From the NCBI GenBank assembly GCA_004352715.1, contig SCFE01000031.1, forward strand, positions 606,325-670,324: 64,000 nucleotides of DNA, given 5' to 3'. This document shows positions 1 to 11,528 of this stretch, piece by piece; position 1 is the first letter of the stretch; each line of letters opens with the position of its first letter. Under the pieces are notes generated by a model that saw only the letters and a list, made by a program, of their open reading frames with translations, was not told the origin of the DNA and did no database searches. Source of the DNA: Hofstenia miamia (Eukaryota; Xenacoelomorpha; Acoela). Position numbers and translations under genes: made by a program.

Positions 1-2500
1 GCCAATAAATTTTTCAATTTCACATATTGATGAGCCTTACATTGGTTTTGAAATCTTGGATTTAATAATGGTATTATTTTGATTTTTTCTTACCATAAAA
101 TCAGTACAGATGATTCTTCATGCAATAATCAGATTTGATCATTTTCGTTTTGTTGATAGTTAAATTTCTGGTGAGATCATAATGATATCATGTTGACCAG
201 ATTTTACATTATTCCATACTGTATTACCATGTTTTTATTTCCACAATAGTGTCATATTTAGCAATGAGGTCTAATATGGGTTCATATATTGAACTACAAT
301 TTCAAGATGACTAAACCATCATTTTCAATAGGATTTTTGAATATAATGCCATCAGAATCCATGAAATCATCATCCTCTTATGATTTCTCTGGATCAAAAT
401 TGGCAAAATGCTGAAGAACATTCAATGCTGAGAATCGCTGTACATTACCAAGAAGATGTTATAGATTTAATTCCATTGTAATTCCTACAATAAAGTTGGT
501 CTGTTAAGTGTTTTGAATACTCATAATAATTACTGGTCAAAATGACTGGGGAGGACAATCAAATACTGCACTAAAGCGATATGACTAATATCAAAGTGGG
601 GAAGATCACAAATAAATCAGAATGAATCAAAATAAATCAAAATTTATCAAAGAATCTATTTACAAATAAATAANTCCATACTGTATTACCATGTTTTTAT
701 TTCCACAATAGTGTCATATTTAGCAATGAGGTCTAATATGGGTTCATATATTGAACTACAATTTCAAGATGACTAAACCATCATTTTCAATAGGATTTTT
801 AAATATAATGCCATCAGAATCCATGAAATCATTCAATGCTGAGAATCGCTGTACATTACCAAGAAGATGTTATAGACTTAATTCCACTATAATTCCTACA
901 ATAAAGTTGGTCTGTTAAGTGTTTTGAATACTCATAATAATTACTGGTCAAAATGACTGGGGAGGACAATCAAATACTGCACTAAAGCGATATGACTAAT
1001 ATCAAAATGGGGAAGATCACAAATAAATCAGAATGAATCAAAATAAATCAAAATTTATCAAAGAATCTATTTACAAATAAATAAAGAAATATATATTAAC
1101 CATTATGTATTAAATATAATATAAAAGTATAAATGATACTGGTGGTAACCAAGGACACTTTTGCTAATAATCGTTACCAGTTTCCTTGGCTACCACAGTC
1201 AATGCTCTTTTGTTTAATTGGGAATTTAGGCTTTTGTTAATAGTCGCTAATGCCTAATATAAACAACCAATTAAATGTTGAAACACCGATTTTTCCCCAA
1301 GTGACATTAAAATAACATTGAAAATGATAAAAATATGGCATTTGCATAACAGACCTGTTTTCATAGAAGCTACTACATGAAAATTATTTCTCATAGGACT
1401 GTACATCCCCTTTATTTGGCATCTAAAAATGTTATCAAATAGTGGAATCATTTATAGTAGAGTGTTTAACAATAACAAGTGCTCATTAGAATTCCATGAA
1501 TATTCTATAAAATTTTGTGGTGACATGCCATTTCTACTGCAAATAATTAACCATTCATGTATGTCAATGAAATCAGCGAGTCTACAAAAAAATGAATAAT
1601 GAATAAATCATTTTATGGGTAAACATATACACGCAGTTTGTTGTGTAACCTCTATTTGTAAAAATAAGAACATCAACTGTGCAATTCACAGGGCGTAGGA
1701 TATGCAGAGAAGCCATATTGAAACGTTTGTAAGTTATTTTCCTAATATAAAATTATCTGCAATGTTTAGGGTTGATTATATTAAAACAAACTTCTTCTAT
1801 GAATGCATGTATGAGCCAATGCCACAATTCAATTAAGAATCATTCAATTGATTGATCCTGAATAGGCATGCAATGTCTTGGTAATAAGTGGCGCTGATAG
1901 AAAAATTCCTGATTAAGACTGCTATTATCCATCCCATCTATTGAATGTTTGTCAAATGTAGGGGTTTAAATGGACCCGAGTATGCCATTGGGAAACCATA
2001 TTTCTATCTAATTGAAAAAATCAAATCAATTCTGGGATAATTTTCGACGCAAAGTTAGTCTCACTTGTTTGACAAGTGGTAAATTGACCTTGTATAAATC
2101 TCGAAAATAATAATTTGGTTAGTTATTTTTTGGTATCATTTAATGAAATTTTTTATTTATTATCTAAAAATATAAAAAGTGAAAGGACATGCTGTATATC
2201 AAGGGAATTTCGTTATAAGATTTCTTGCTCTTTCGCTTTAAAGTGGAACAAAATTGATATTCGGTTGGAAAATACCATCACTCTTTAAACACAAACAAAA
2301 CCTAATATTATCAACAAGACCCGGATTTATATGTTTAAGCACATGCCCAAATATGGCTTCAAAAATGTGTCGACATTGCAAAATATGCTTTAAGAAATGC
2401 GTAAAAACCACATTAAGGGAACAGATATTCTAATTATTATCCAAGTACACAGTTTTATGCCAATAGGCGCATAAATGTTATGTTCAGTGATCAACCGCTA
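1..2500. other. AT-rich non-genic DNA with a haplotype-like duplication
   Basis: No credible gene was found on either strand; the only open frames are short and resemble nothing I know. Bases 213-673 recur at 675-1083, separated by a single N at 674. The second copy lacks about 50 bases that are present near 368-418 and carries scattered substitutions, for example near 330 versus 792 and 470 versus 880. That is what two alleles of one locus look like when both are kept in the assembly. The rest (1084-2500) is unique-looking AT-rich sequence. Confidence 0.7.
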
Positions 2501-3586
2501 TTGTAGCATCATCCCAAAAGAATAGCTGCAACAAATGAAGGATTAACGTCGAATGATTATAGTGATTAAATACAATCAAAAATATTATTGTAAAATTTAG
2601 TTAATGATTCTATTCATTTTGTAAAGATGCAACTAAGCTACAATATTGTGCAAATTAAGAGAAACTTGTTAGCCGATCAAGTAACATTTGACAAATTGCT
2701 ATGAGCGAAATAACGCTTACGTATGAACAGCCATATTGGCAGAAGAATTATTTGAAATTCAAAATCGGCAGGTACTTTAGAAATTTTAAATAAATAGCTT
2801 TGAACTTAACTAGAAATTTGATGAACAATAAATTCTTCGAAGTTTATTTTATTTTTCATTCTTCCACCTAGCTTATTNNNNNNNNNNNNNNNNNNNNNNN
2901 NNNNNNNNNNNNNNNNNNNNNNNNNNNNNNNNNNNNNNNNNNNNNNNNNNNNNNNNNNNNNNNNNNNNNNNNNNNNNNNNNNNNNNNNNNNNNNNNNNNN
3001 NNNNNNNNNNNNNNNNNNNNNNNNNNNNNNNNNNNNNNNNNNNNNNNNNNNNNNNNNNNNNNNNNNNNNNNNNNNNNNNNNNNNNNNNNNNNNNNNNNNN
3101 NNNNTAAGTGCGGTTTCATGACTGGCACAAGGACCCTCTGAATCGATCCCGTGATGGGATCCAGCCACTACTAGACACAACTTGGCTAGCTGCACATTTT
3201 ATTAAATAATCAAACCAGACAAATGAAGAATGAAAATAAAATAAACTCTGAAGAATTTATTGTTCATCAAATTTCTAGTTAAGTTCAAAGCTATTTATTT
3301 AAAATTTCTAAAGTACCTGCTGATTTTGAATTTCAAATAATTCTCCTGCCAATATGGCTGTTCATACATAAGCGTTATTTTGCTCATAGCAATTTGTCAA
3401 ATGTTACTTGATCAGCTAACAAGTTTCTCTTAATTTGCACAATATTGTAGCTTAGTTGCATCTTTACAAAATGAATAGAATCATAACTAAATTTTACAAT
3501 AATATTTTTGATTGTATTTAATCACTATAATTGTTTGACGTTAATCCTTCCTTTGTTACAGCTATTATTTTGGGATGATGCTACAA
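2501..3586. repeat. Large inverted repeat around a sequencing gap
   Basis: The left arm (2501-2877) and right arm (3105-3586) are imperfect reverse complements of each other, separated by an N run at 2878-3104. The arms differ at many positions, so they are diverged copies and not a simple read-through artefact. The inner part of each arm, from about 2714 and to about 3373, matches the start of the 3' LTR of element 1 at 10578-10860. The outer parts (2501-2713 and 3374-3586) match each other but not element 1. It looks like two head-to-head copies of an LTR plus shared flanking or internal DNA. Confidence 0.75.
2878..3104. other. Assembly gap (227 N)
   Basis: Run of N at the centre of the inverted repeat. 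The missing part probably holds the remaining LTR-like arm sequence. Confidence 0.99.
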
Positions 3587-3779
3587 TGGCAGAGCAATAA
3601 AACTTACACTGAATAGAAATGAATACTGCTATCTTTCCAGGTTAATGAAGAGGATGTGAAGCAATTAATTGGTGGGAAGATGACAAGAGTGCAATCAAAC
3701 ATGTTAAATTAATGGTTTATGACATTATCAAAATTAAATTTCTCTTAATTGATATTCATTCATTTGTTATTATTATAAT

Positions 3780-4032
3780 CATCATTCATGAAGGAGGGGA
3801 ACTGTGTTGTGGAGATTGGCTTTGGGCAGTAGCCCACAGAAGAACTGAAGAGGAAATGTCACACGGCTCCATCACCTAAACAGTGATAATCAATATTCAA
3901 TTAACTTAACTAGTTAACTAAAAAGAAAAAGTTTGGCGATTCAATAACTTAGTAACTCCTCACCCGCAATTTACTGAGTGCTAATTATCAACAATAATAC
4001 ACGGTGCAAATAAGCCAGGTGGAGGATGTTAC
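3780..4032 (+). repeat. 5' LTR of element 1 (right part)
   Basis: This block matches 11275-11528 over about 250 bases, with scattered substitutions. It ends in the same GGAGGATGTTACA terminus found at 11528. Immediately after it, at 4033, comes TGGCGACCGTGAC, which begins with TGG as a tRNA primer binding site should. The left part of this LTR is not contiguous: upstream sequence (3105-3373) carries the LTR start in inverted orientation, so the 5' LTR is rearranged or misassembled. The tRNA primer is not identified. Confidence 0.75.
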
Positions 4033-4193
4033 ATGGCGACCGTGACAAATAAGAACAAAGTCAATGGAGAAGAAACACACAGTGATACTCTTTTAAAACT
4101 TCGAAACAACTCAAAGAAAAAGTGAAAAGGAAGCAACAGAGCAACGAACGGAAATACACAGTCAGCAAAGGCAGAACATTTTAACCGCAACAA

Positions 4194-6000
4194 GTGCAAA
4201 CTGGACTCTTGAATCATAACCAAACCGGAAAGCCACTACAACATCAAGAAATAATGACAAACAATAAAAGCAAAAGAGGAAGTGCAAAGAAAGCGAAACC
4301 GAGAACCACCACCCCTATGACAACACGATCGTCATCCTACCCAAGAAATTCTGAAACAACCCTAACCCCAGAGTCAATAACACAGGAATCCTCTTCTGAA
4401 CCAGGAACCCCAGAAATCATGGAAATTCTGAGAAAGAATAATGAAACTGAACAATTACTACAAGAAGAAATTGGTCTACTAACAAAAAGGATAGAAGACA
4501 TCGAATTGGCGAGTGCGGAGACAATCAGGAACATCCAGATCAACATGGATACCAGGCTAATCGAACAAAGTGAAGTGTTCCAAAATGAAATCAAGGCACT
4601 CACAAAACAATACGGAATCAAACAGTAGATTCCTGGAACAGAATCAGCTCCTACAAGATAAGAATAACGTATTAGAGAGAACTAACCACCAGCTAATACA
4701 AGATAATGATATACAAGCCACTGAGATATCACAACTTAAGGGTAAAATAACCCGACTCAAAATGAGCAAGAATGAACAGCCAGCACAATTACAACAGGAC
4801 TTGCTGGAAGTAGAAAACAGACGACTAATCGAAGATAAAGATCTGAGGCAAGAGGAAATAGCTCAACTAAAAGACAAATTGAGGTTATTGCAGTTAACCA
4901 AGGAAGAGCAAGACAGAATACAGTTCCACAACTTTCAGTTCGTAAGCAGAAAAGAACGCGAACTACAAGCTTTGCCACCTCATGATCACCTATCGGAAGA
5001 CTCTTCAGAAGATGAGAATAATGTAGAAAAGAAGAAATTCATTGACGAGATCACAAAAGCAATAACCACGCAATTGCGAAAAGAAGAAGGGACAACAAAA
5101 AATATGAAACCTAAATATAGTAAATCAATACTAAACCAGGAAATGGGAAACGACATGATCCCGTGCAAAGCCACCTTACCAAAATTCAATGGTAGAGTGG
5201 ACGGCTACAACCCAACGTTCGGGGAATGGCTCCAGATGTTCGAGTTAACAATGGCAGAAATGAAGGTGAGCCAACATTCAGCAGCAGCGAGATTCCCCCT
5301 ATACCTGACGGGAGCAGCAGCACAGCATTACCTGCTGTTAGACCCAGAGACAAAAACAGACTACAAATTGTTAATTGGCGACTTCATAGAATACTATGGA
5401 AACGAAAGTTTCAAGAATCAATACAGAATAATTCTAAACAGAACAAAGATGAAGAAGACAGACGACATCCGCAATTACATACAATAAGTCGAGAGGCTGG
5501 TCACACTCAGCTCAAGAGAGAACCAATATTCAAAATATGATCTCTTTTTGCACATTTGTAAAGGGATGCCCGACAATATAAGAGCACAATTTGAAATTAA
5601 GTGTGACATAGACGACAAATTGGAGAAGATGATCAGAAAAGCGGTGGACATACAAGCTATGATCAAAAACAACCCGAGAATAAATGAAAAGGCACTGTGG
5701 CATAGAGAACCACCAACGTGGAGGAGCAACCTCAAACCAAAAACCACAATGAAAACATATGAGACAGACAAACAGGAAAAAACGATAAGGGTGAAAACCA
5801 GAGATGGAAAAACAAGGAAGGTTCGTGAAAAAGACGTTAAATGTTATAATTGCGGAAAGAAAGGACACAAAAGAGATGAGTGCCACAAACAAATAAATAT
5901 GATTGGAGAAGAACAAGGGTACTTTGAAGAAGAGGACCTAATAGAATTGGAAGGAGAAACAAACGAAGAACCCCAAACTGAAGAGGAATCAGAAAACTAA
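4194..6000 (+). pseudogene. Element 1 gag (coiled coil plus CCHC zinc knuckle), frameshifted
   Basis: Gag-type structural polyprotein of a Ty3/Gypsy-like LTR retrotransposon. It is read in pieces: 4194-4628, about 4600-5487 and 5548-6000, so it carries at least two breaks. The first piece is Lys/Ser/Thr-rich, then heptad-like with long Glu/Gln/Lys/Leu runs (coiled coil, to about 4930). The middle (about 5180-5460) is a capsid-like segment with FGEWLQMFELTM. The last piece carries a CxxCxxxxHxxxxC zinc knuckle (CYNCGKKGHKRDEC, about 5841-5882) followed by an acidic tail. The same capsid-like segment is recognisable in element 2 near 13400. Confidence 0.8.
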
Positions 6001-6035
6001 GTGGAGCGCCGACTCCTAAAAACCGTGCAGCAGTA

Positions 6036-7016
6036 ATGATTATGGCGAACATGGATATGGTGAACACAATGACAATATCGGTTAATGGAATAATGATAAA
6101 AGCAACCATTAATACGGGAGCAGCAACTTTGATAATTACAGATGACTGCGCAACAAAATTAGGGTTCTCAAGAGAGGATCTCACTAAGTGTAACAAAAGA
6201 CTCATCAATGCATCTGGCGAATATATCAATACCAAGGGAATATTGGAAGCGGTGCAGCTAAGAGTGGCAAACACTACGTTTGAACAATCACTAGTAGTAG
6301 TAGATATGCACAATAACATGCTACCATATGAGATAATTTTGGGAGACGACTTCCTCATAAAAAACAAATGCGTTATCAACTATGCAGATAGAACCATCAA
6401 AGTCAAAGAGGAAGAGATTGAGATCAAAGAAGAACAGGGCAGAGACAAAACAATCACGTTCAAATTGCAGGAAGACATACATTTGCAGCCGCATCAATGG
6501 AAAATGTATGAGATCGAAACAGAGGAAGCGATCACAGCCGATGTAATGATCTATGAGAATAAAGGAATAAACACAAAAAGGGTGTATTTGCCGTCAAGCA
6601 TATGTACAGTGAAAAACGGAAAGGGCAAGATTCCAATTCTCAACCCAACAAATCGGAATGTAAACTTGAAGAAATCACACATCAGGATATTTGGAAAATA
6701 TGTGAAATCAAACATCAGACTGATTTGGAAAGCATTGGAGGACGAGGGTGGAGCCGACGACTTGTACGGTCGATTCGAGGACTTACAAGTGGAAGCGCAA
6801 AGTACTCCACATGGCCGACTCAAGGGCGAGTGGACGAACACCATCCAAGTCACGAGTACTTCCAAAGGCCAACTCAAGGGCATTGGGACAAAAGCAGCTG
6901 ATGACGAATACAAGATCCCAGATATTGAGAACGAGAATTACCAACACCTGAACGAAGAGGAGATACAACTGCTAAGAAATATGCCAAGACGACATAAGCG
7001 AATATTTAACTACTGA
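6036..7016 (+). pseudogene. Element 1 retropepsin region, active-site Asp replaced
   Basis: Open frame of 326 codons between gag and RT. A retropepsin-like fold is indicated by TINTGAATLIITD near the start, an LGDDFL motif (the ILGxDFL element of aspartic proteases) at about residue 100, and clear collinearity with the element 2 protease at 13823. The catalytic DTG reads NTG at 6111-6119, so proteolysis should be lost unless this is a copy-specific mutation. The C-terminal part is an unassigned linker containing RLKG and QLKG motifs. The frame ends in TGA at 7014-7016, yet RT sequence continues in the same frame, so this stop is probably a lesion. Confidence 0.8.
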
Positions 7017-8431
7017 GAGATAAGTGTGGGGCAGGCAATAGGGGAGAAACATAAGATAGTGACAACTACTGACAAGCCAATAAAACTTCCCTGTAGAAGA
7101 GTGCCCGAACAAATGAAAGACGAATACAATCAAATACTTGAGGAATTGATAGACAATAAAATTATATGACCAAGTGAGAGTCCCTATGCAGCACCAATGG
7201 TGTTTGTGAAGCAAGGAGAAAAATACCAGCTATGCATAGATTTTCGAAAGTTGAATGAAGTGATGAAGAAAGATTCCTATCCTCTGCCAAGGATAGAGGA
7301 CATGTTATATGAAGCAAGTAAGCACAAATATTTTACGACATTAGACTTATGCAAGGCTTATTGGCAAGTGAGGATGGAGGAAGACGATATCAAGAAGACA
7401 GCATTCATAACACCATACGGGCTGTATGAGTGGATCTACATGGCGTTCAGACTATGCAATGCGCCAGCAACATTCCAAAGATATATAACAAAAGTCCTGA
7501 AAAACAAAATGCATAGAATGGAGGATGGCATCAATGGATACATAGACGATATAATTGTAACAAGTGACACAGTACAAGAACATATAGGGAAACTGGATAG
7601 AACATTGACAATCTTAGGAAAATCTGGACTCTGAATAAACGGTAACAAATGTGAGATCCTAAAGGAGAAAATCATCTTCTTAGGTAGAACAATAGAAAAA
7701 GGCAGAATATCAATGAAAGACAACGCAAGAGAAATGATACCAAGAATAGAGAAACCAAACAATAAGAAGGACATCCAAAGGATAATGGGTTTCTTTAACT
7801 ATTATGGTACATTCATCCCCAACATCACAGGGAAAACCGCAAAAATGACAAAACTCATGAGGAAATCAGTGCCATTTGTATGGACATGGCAAGAACAAGA
7901 GGAACTAGACAACATTAAGGAGGAACTAGCGAAATTGCCATCACTTAATACACCGGATTACAATGAACAGTTTATATTAGACTGCGACGCAAGTAAAGTC
8001 GCCATAGGGGCAACGCTAGGCAAATGAAAAACGGAAAGGAGGTACCAATACAATTCTTCAGCCGCAAACTACGAGCAAGCGAAGAAAACTAGGGATCCAC
8101 CAAAGTAGAAATGCTAGCTCTAGTCGAGAGCATCAGGAAGTTTAGACACTTTCTAATCGGGAAAGAATTCTGGGTACGCACAGACAACAGCAGCCTCGCA
8201 TGGCTAAAAAAGTTCTCGGGAGATAAATCGGGCATCGTATCCCGATGGATAGAGTACCTCAATGAATTCACATTCACGATAGAACACCAAAAGGGCACCT
8301 TACATAGCAACGCAGACTTCTGGACGTCGTTACCTGAGTACCAAAGAGACGCAGAAAGACAGACGGAGAAAAACAGCAATTCCAATTTCTTCCACACAAC
8401 CAATATGATGAGCTACCGGAAATCAACATAA
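7017..8431 (+). pseudogene. Element 1 reverse transcriptase and RNase H, with stops and a frameshift
   Basis: Ty3/Gypsy RT: fingers motif with CIDFRKLNE (about 7233), TLDLCKAYWQ (about 7340), FRLCNAPATFQR (about 7446) and catalytic YIDD at 7539-7550. RNase H follows with DCDASKVAIGA (about 7980), then VEMLALVE and RTDNSSLAWL (about 8110-8200), supplying acidic catalytic residues. Frame 7014-8027 is broken by TGA at 7167 and 7632. Near 8025 a single-base loss in an A-run shifts the frame, and a TAG lies at 8090. Not functional as read. Confidence 0.9.
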
Positions 8432-9056
8432 ACAAGAAAGGGCAAACAGTACTACCGATCATAATAAAGGAGGAGATCTCTGAAAAAGAGATAATAGACA
8501 AACAGCAAGATGACGTGATCCTCAACGAAATAATAAAGAAACTAAAAGAACCCCGAGTGACACTATCAAAGTTAACAGCAAGTTACTTCGAACAATACAA
8601 GTGGAAACTAAACTGAAATGGGTTATTGTACGTCGAAGGTCAAAACAACAGGATCGCAATACCAGAGTATTTTAAAAGAGATCTCATATGGCGAGTACAT
8701 GAAAAAGGTCACCTCGGGATAACACAGACAGAGAAAACATTCAATGGGCGATTTATCACAACAGCAGTAAGGAAGGTAATCAAAGACATCATTAATAAAT
8801 GTACAACATGTCTGCTACACAAAAGTCAATGATTTCCAACGCAGAGAGCACCGCTAGAAAAGATAATAGCCACACAACCGAACGAAATATTCCACATTGA
8901 CTTAGAACAACTATCGAAAGACAACGAGGGATACCAATTCTTATTAGTGATGGTGGACAACTTTACGAAGTACGCAAGGATGATCCCGATGAAGAACACA
9001 ACCGCGGAGACCACAGCAGAAATAGTAATGAAGGAATGGAACTATATATAACCCTG
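8432..9056 (+). pseudogene. Element 1 integrase, truncated after the first catalytic region
   Basis: N-terminal HHCC zinc domain: HEKGHLGITQT then CTTCLLHK at about 8698-8820. The start of the catalytic core follows with FHIDLEQL (first Asp, about 8893) and LLVMVDNFTKYARM. The sequence stops matching integrase after about 9047. The second Asp, the Glu and the GPY/F C-terminal domain, all present in element 2 at 16670-17240, are missing. In-frame stops occur near 8614 and 8830. The copy is therefore integration-defective. Confidence 0.85.
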
Positions 9057-9760
9057 AAATATGGGATATAGATATAATAACTGCATTTAGGAAAATAGAG
9101 AAGGATGCATCAGCCACTCAGGAAGCAAGTGAAGTGGAATCAACCAACCGAGGGAATCCCGACCACAAACACAAGGAGGCGAGTGCGCAGAAGTTCTCAA
9201 ACTGGATGTTGATTCGAGGGCAGAAGGGACGAGAACAAAGAGATGGTCAATAGACGATGTAGAGTTAAGAGGCGTCCTAGTAGTACTCAAGGCCAATTCA
9301 AGGGCAGAGATACAAATGGACAATCGGCCTCTTTGCAGCTTAACTTTCCTTCCGGGGGATCACTTCGCCAATTCGAGGGCGGTGAAACAACCGGAGTTCC
9401 AGGGGAAGGTGTAAGTGGTGGAAGAACCATGGAGATCTGGAAGTGATTCAAGGCTGAAGGTATCTCCACAGGAACCACAGCTAGTCAAGTATTGCAGGTT
9501 GTAACTGATAGCTGATTCAAGGGCAAATCAGTTGAGACCAGCAGCACAAGTTCACAGCCCATGGACTGTGAACCGAGCACCAGCAGATTACCCTTACGGA
9601 TGAGGCAATTAGACGCCTCCTCAGAAACTACATCAGAGCATACAGTAAGATCTAGAGAGAGAGAAAAGCGAATGTCTAAAATCGACGGGGAAATGTTGCA
9701 CCCCTATTTCATGGCAACCACAAAAATGCGGCACAACACATTCTATTAGATGCAGATAAT
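9057..9760 (+). other. Linker with spaced (R/Q)(F/L)KG-coding repeat motifs
   Basis: Between the truncated integrase and the 3' ORF lies low-complexity sequence with a recurring core of TTCAAGGGC or TTCGAGGGC. Copies are near 9216, 9295, 9374 and 9518, with weaker forms at 9447 and earlier in the element at 6815 and 6873. Spacing is about 60-80 bases. In the matching frames the core translates to QFKG, QFEG, RLKG or QLKG. I do not recognise a domain. It may be a degenerate tandem repeat within pol that expanded in this family. Confidence 0.5.
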
Positions 9761-10483
9761 CAGCCAAAAGTTAACGTATTAATCAGCTACCCACAAGAAC
9801 TAAATGAAACGATCGACAGGCCATACATGAGAAGTACAATTCATATGACATTCAATGAAGATTTCACATTGGAAACGGCGCAGGCACTCATGGCATATAA
9901 AGAACAGATAGCGAAAATCCCGGAGATAAATTTAGACGAAGAAAACCTAACAATTATACACGTACTAAGAGAAAAGGAATACAACAAGAATCTACAAAAA
10001 CAGATCGACCACACAGTACGGATGGCAAGAGTACAACAAACGAGAATAGTCATTATAGTAATGAAAGAAAACCTGGAAGAACTGCCGCAATATCTAAAAG
10101 ACTTAGTACTACGGACAGAAGGTTTCTTCCCGTGGGAGAAGAAAGAATTCACAATCTCCGAGCTGATCCATTTCGATTTACAAATTGATTATTGGGCGCA
10201 GATATACGGAATTATGATAGACCACAGCATAGCAATAGACCTGTTCCAACAAGTGAAAACAGTAGAAATGCTACAGGGAAACGAAGGTCTAGAAAAAGCC
10301 ATGACATTATTTATTAAGTGCAGTATGACGCAACGCCAGGAACACCTAAAGGAAATTCAAAGCATATGGGCCAACATGAAATTACAGAAGAAAATAGACG
10401 AATCTTGGCCAGAAATCAAAATAGAGGCACCAGCACGTAAATACCACAAGACAGTGGAAATGGTATTGGCTGAGATTAATTGA
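9761..10483 (+). CDS. Element 1 extra 3' ORF, unknown function
   Basis: A long uninterrupted frame runs from upstream of the ATG at 9827 to TGA at 10481-10483 (218 codons from that ATG). It lies between integrase and the 3' LTR, the place of an env or other accessory ORF. I see no signal peptide and no membrane segment, so it does not look like an envelope protein. It is hydrophilic and mostly helix-prone, rich in Glu, Lys, Gln and Ile. The C-terminal 50 residues (IWANMKLQ...SWPEIKIEAP...VEMVLAEIN) align with the 3' ORF of element 2 (VWTNLKVD...IWPTINIHSP...VKRVLMELQ). Retention in two diverged copies argues for real coding function. Function unknown. Confidence 0.65.
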   Translation, partial: QPKVNVLISYPQELNETIDRPYMRSTIHMTFNEDFTLETAQALMAYKEQIAKIPEINLDEENLTIIHVLREKEYNKNLQKQIDHTVRMARVQQTRIVIIVMKENLEELPQYLKDLVLRTEGFFPWEKKEFTISELIHFDLQIDYWAQIYGIMIDHSIAIDLFQQVKTVEMLQGNEGLEKAMTLFIKCSMTQRQEHLKEIQSIWANMKLQKKIDESWPEIKIEAPARKYHKTVEMVLAEIN

Positions 10484-10572
10484 GCATACAAGCTCAACAC
10501 AAAGAAAGATTTCCGTATATTTATATTGGAGGAAAAGAATGCGCCAGAGATCAGATACAGGATGTCCACGTG

Positions 10573-11528
10573 GCTGTTAGCTTACGTATGAACAGCCATA
10601 TTGGCAGAAGAATTATTTGAAATTCAAAATCGGCAGGTACTTTAGAAATTTTAAATAAATAGCTTTGAACTTAACTAGAAATTTGATGAACAATAAATTC
10701 TTTGGAGTTTATTTTATTTTCATTCTTCACTTATCTGGTTTGATTATTTAATAAAATGCGCAGCTAGGCAAGTTGTGTCGAGTAGTGGCTGGATTCCATC
10801 ACAGGATTGATTCAGAGGGTCCTTGTGCCAGTCACGAAACTGCACTTACGTTATGGTTAGGAGTTTTTCGATTCTCGCCTAGTCTGACTATCGATCTATA
10901 CATGTACGAAATAATCAATGCTTGAAACGACTGGATAGTCGAACCCTAGGAATATACATGTTATTAATAGTAGGAGACTTGACTATAATTGACTAAATAA
11001 GTGACCTTACATGTATCCCTAATAAATGTAAGTTTAGGAAACTGCAATCTTATTAATTAGATTACTAAGCCAATAAGTTTACGGTAATGGCTACATTAAT
11101 AATATCTGAACGCAGTTAGTGTCAATGCCTGGTTGCTTTATTTGAACAAATCAACAAACACTTTACAACATTGAGTTTAAGTCAGTTACTACTTAACATG
11201 AGTGCACGCACTGAACTCAAATAGGGTACACATAATTTGTTCCAGTTGAGTTGAGTTGGTGCAGTGGATTCAATCATCATTCGTAAAGGAGGGGAACTGT
11301 GTTGTGGAGATCAGCTTCAGGCAGTGGCCCAAAGAAGAACTGGAGAAGAAACGTCACGCATGTCCGTCACCTAAATAGTGATAACTAATACTCGATTAAC
11401 ATAACTAGTTGATTAAAAAGGAAAAGTTTGGCGATTCAATAATTCAGTAACTCCTCACCCACAATTTACTAAGTGTTGATTATCAACAATAACACACGGT
11501 GCAAATAAGCCAGGTGGAGGATGTTACA
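10573..11528 (+). repeat. 3' LTR of element 1
   Basis: Starts about TGTTAGCTTACG and ends GATGTTACA, giving short TG/CA-type ends and a length of about 956. Its start (from 10578) matches 2714-2877 and, inverted, 3105-3373. Its end (11275-11528) matches 3780-4032. No protein is encoded. The exact left boundary is inferred from where the copies stop matching. Confidence 0.7.

Noticed and set aside
2806-3195. Long open frames across the N gap
   Set aside because: They are mostly unknown bases translated as X.
9827-10483. Envelope protein of an errantivirus-like element
   Set aside because: No signal peptide, transmembrane helix or cleavage-site pattern is visible in the ORF.
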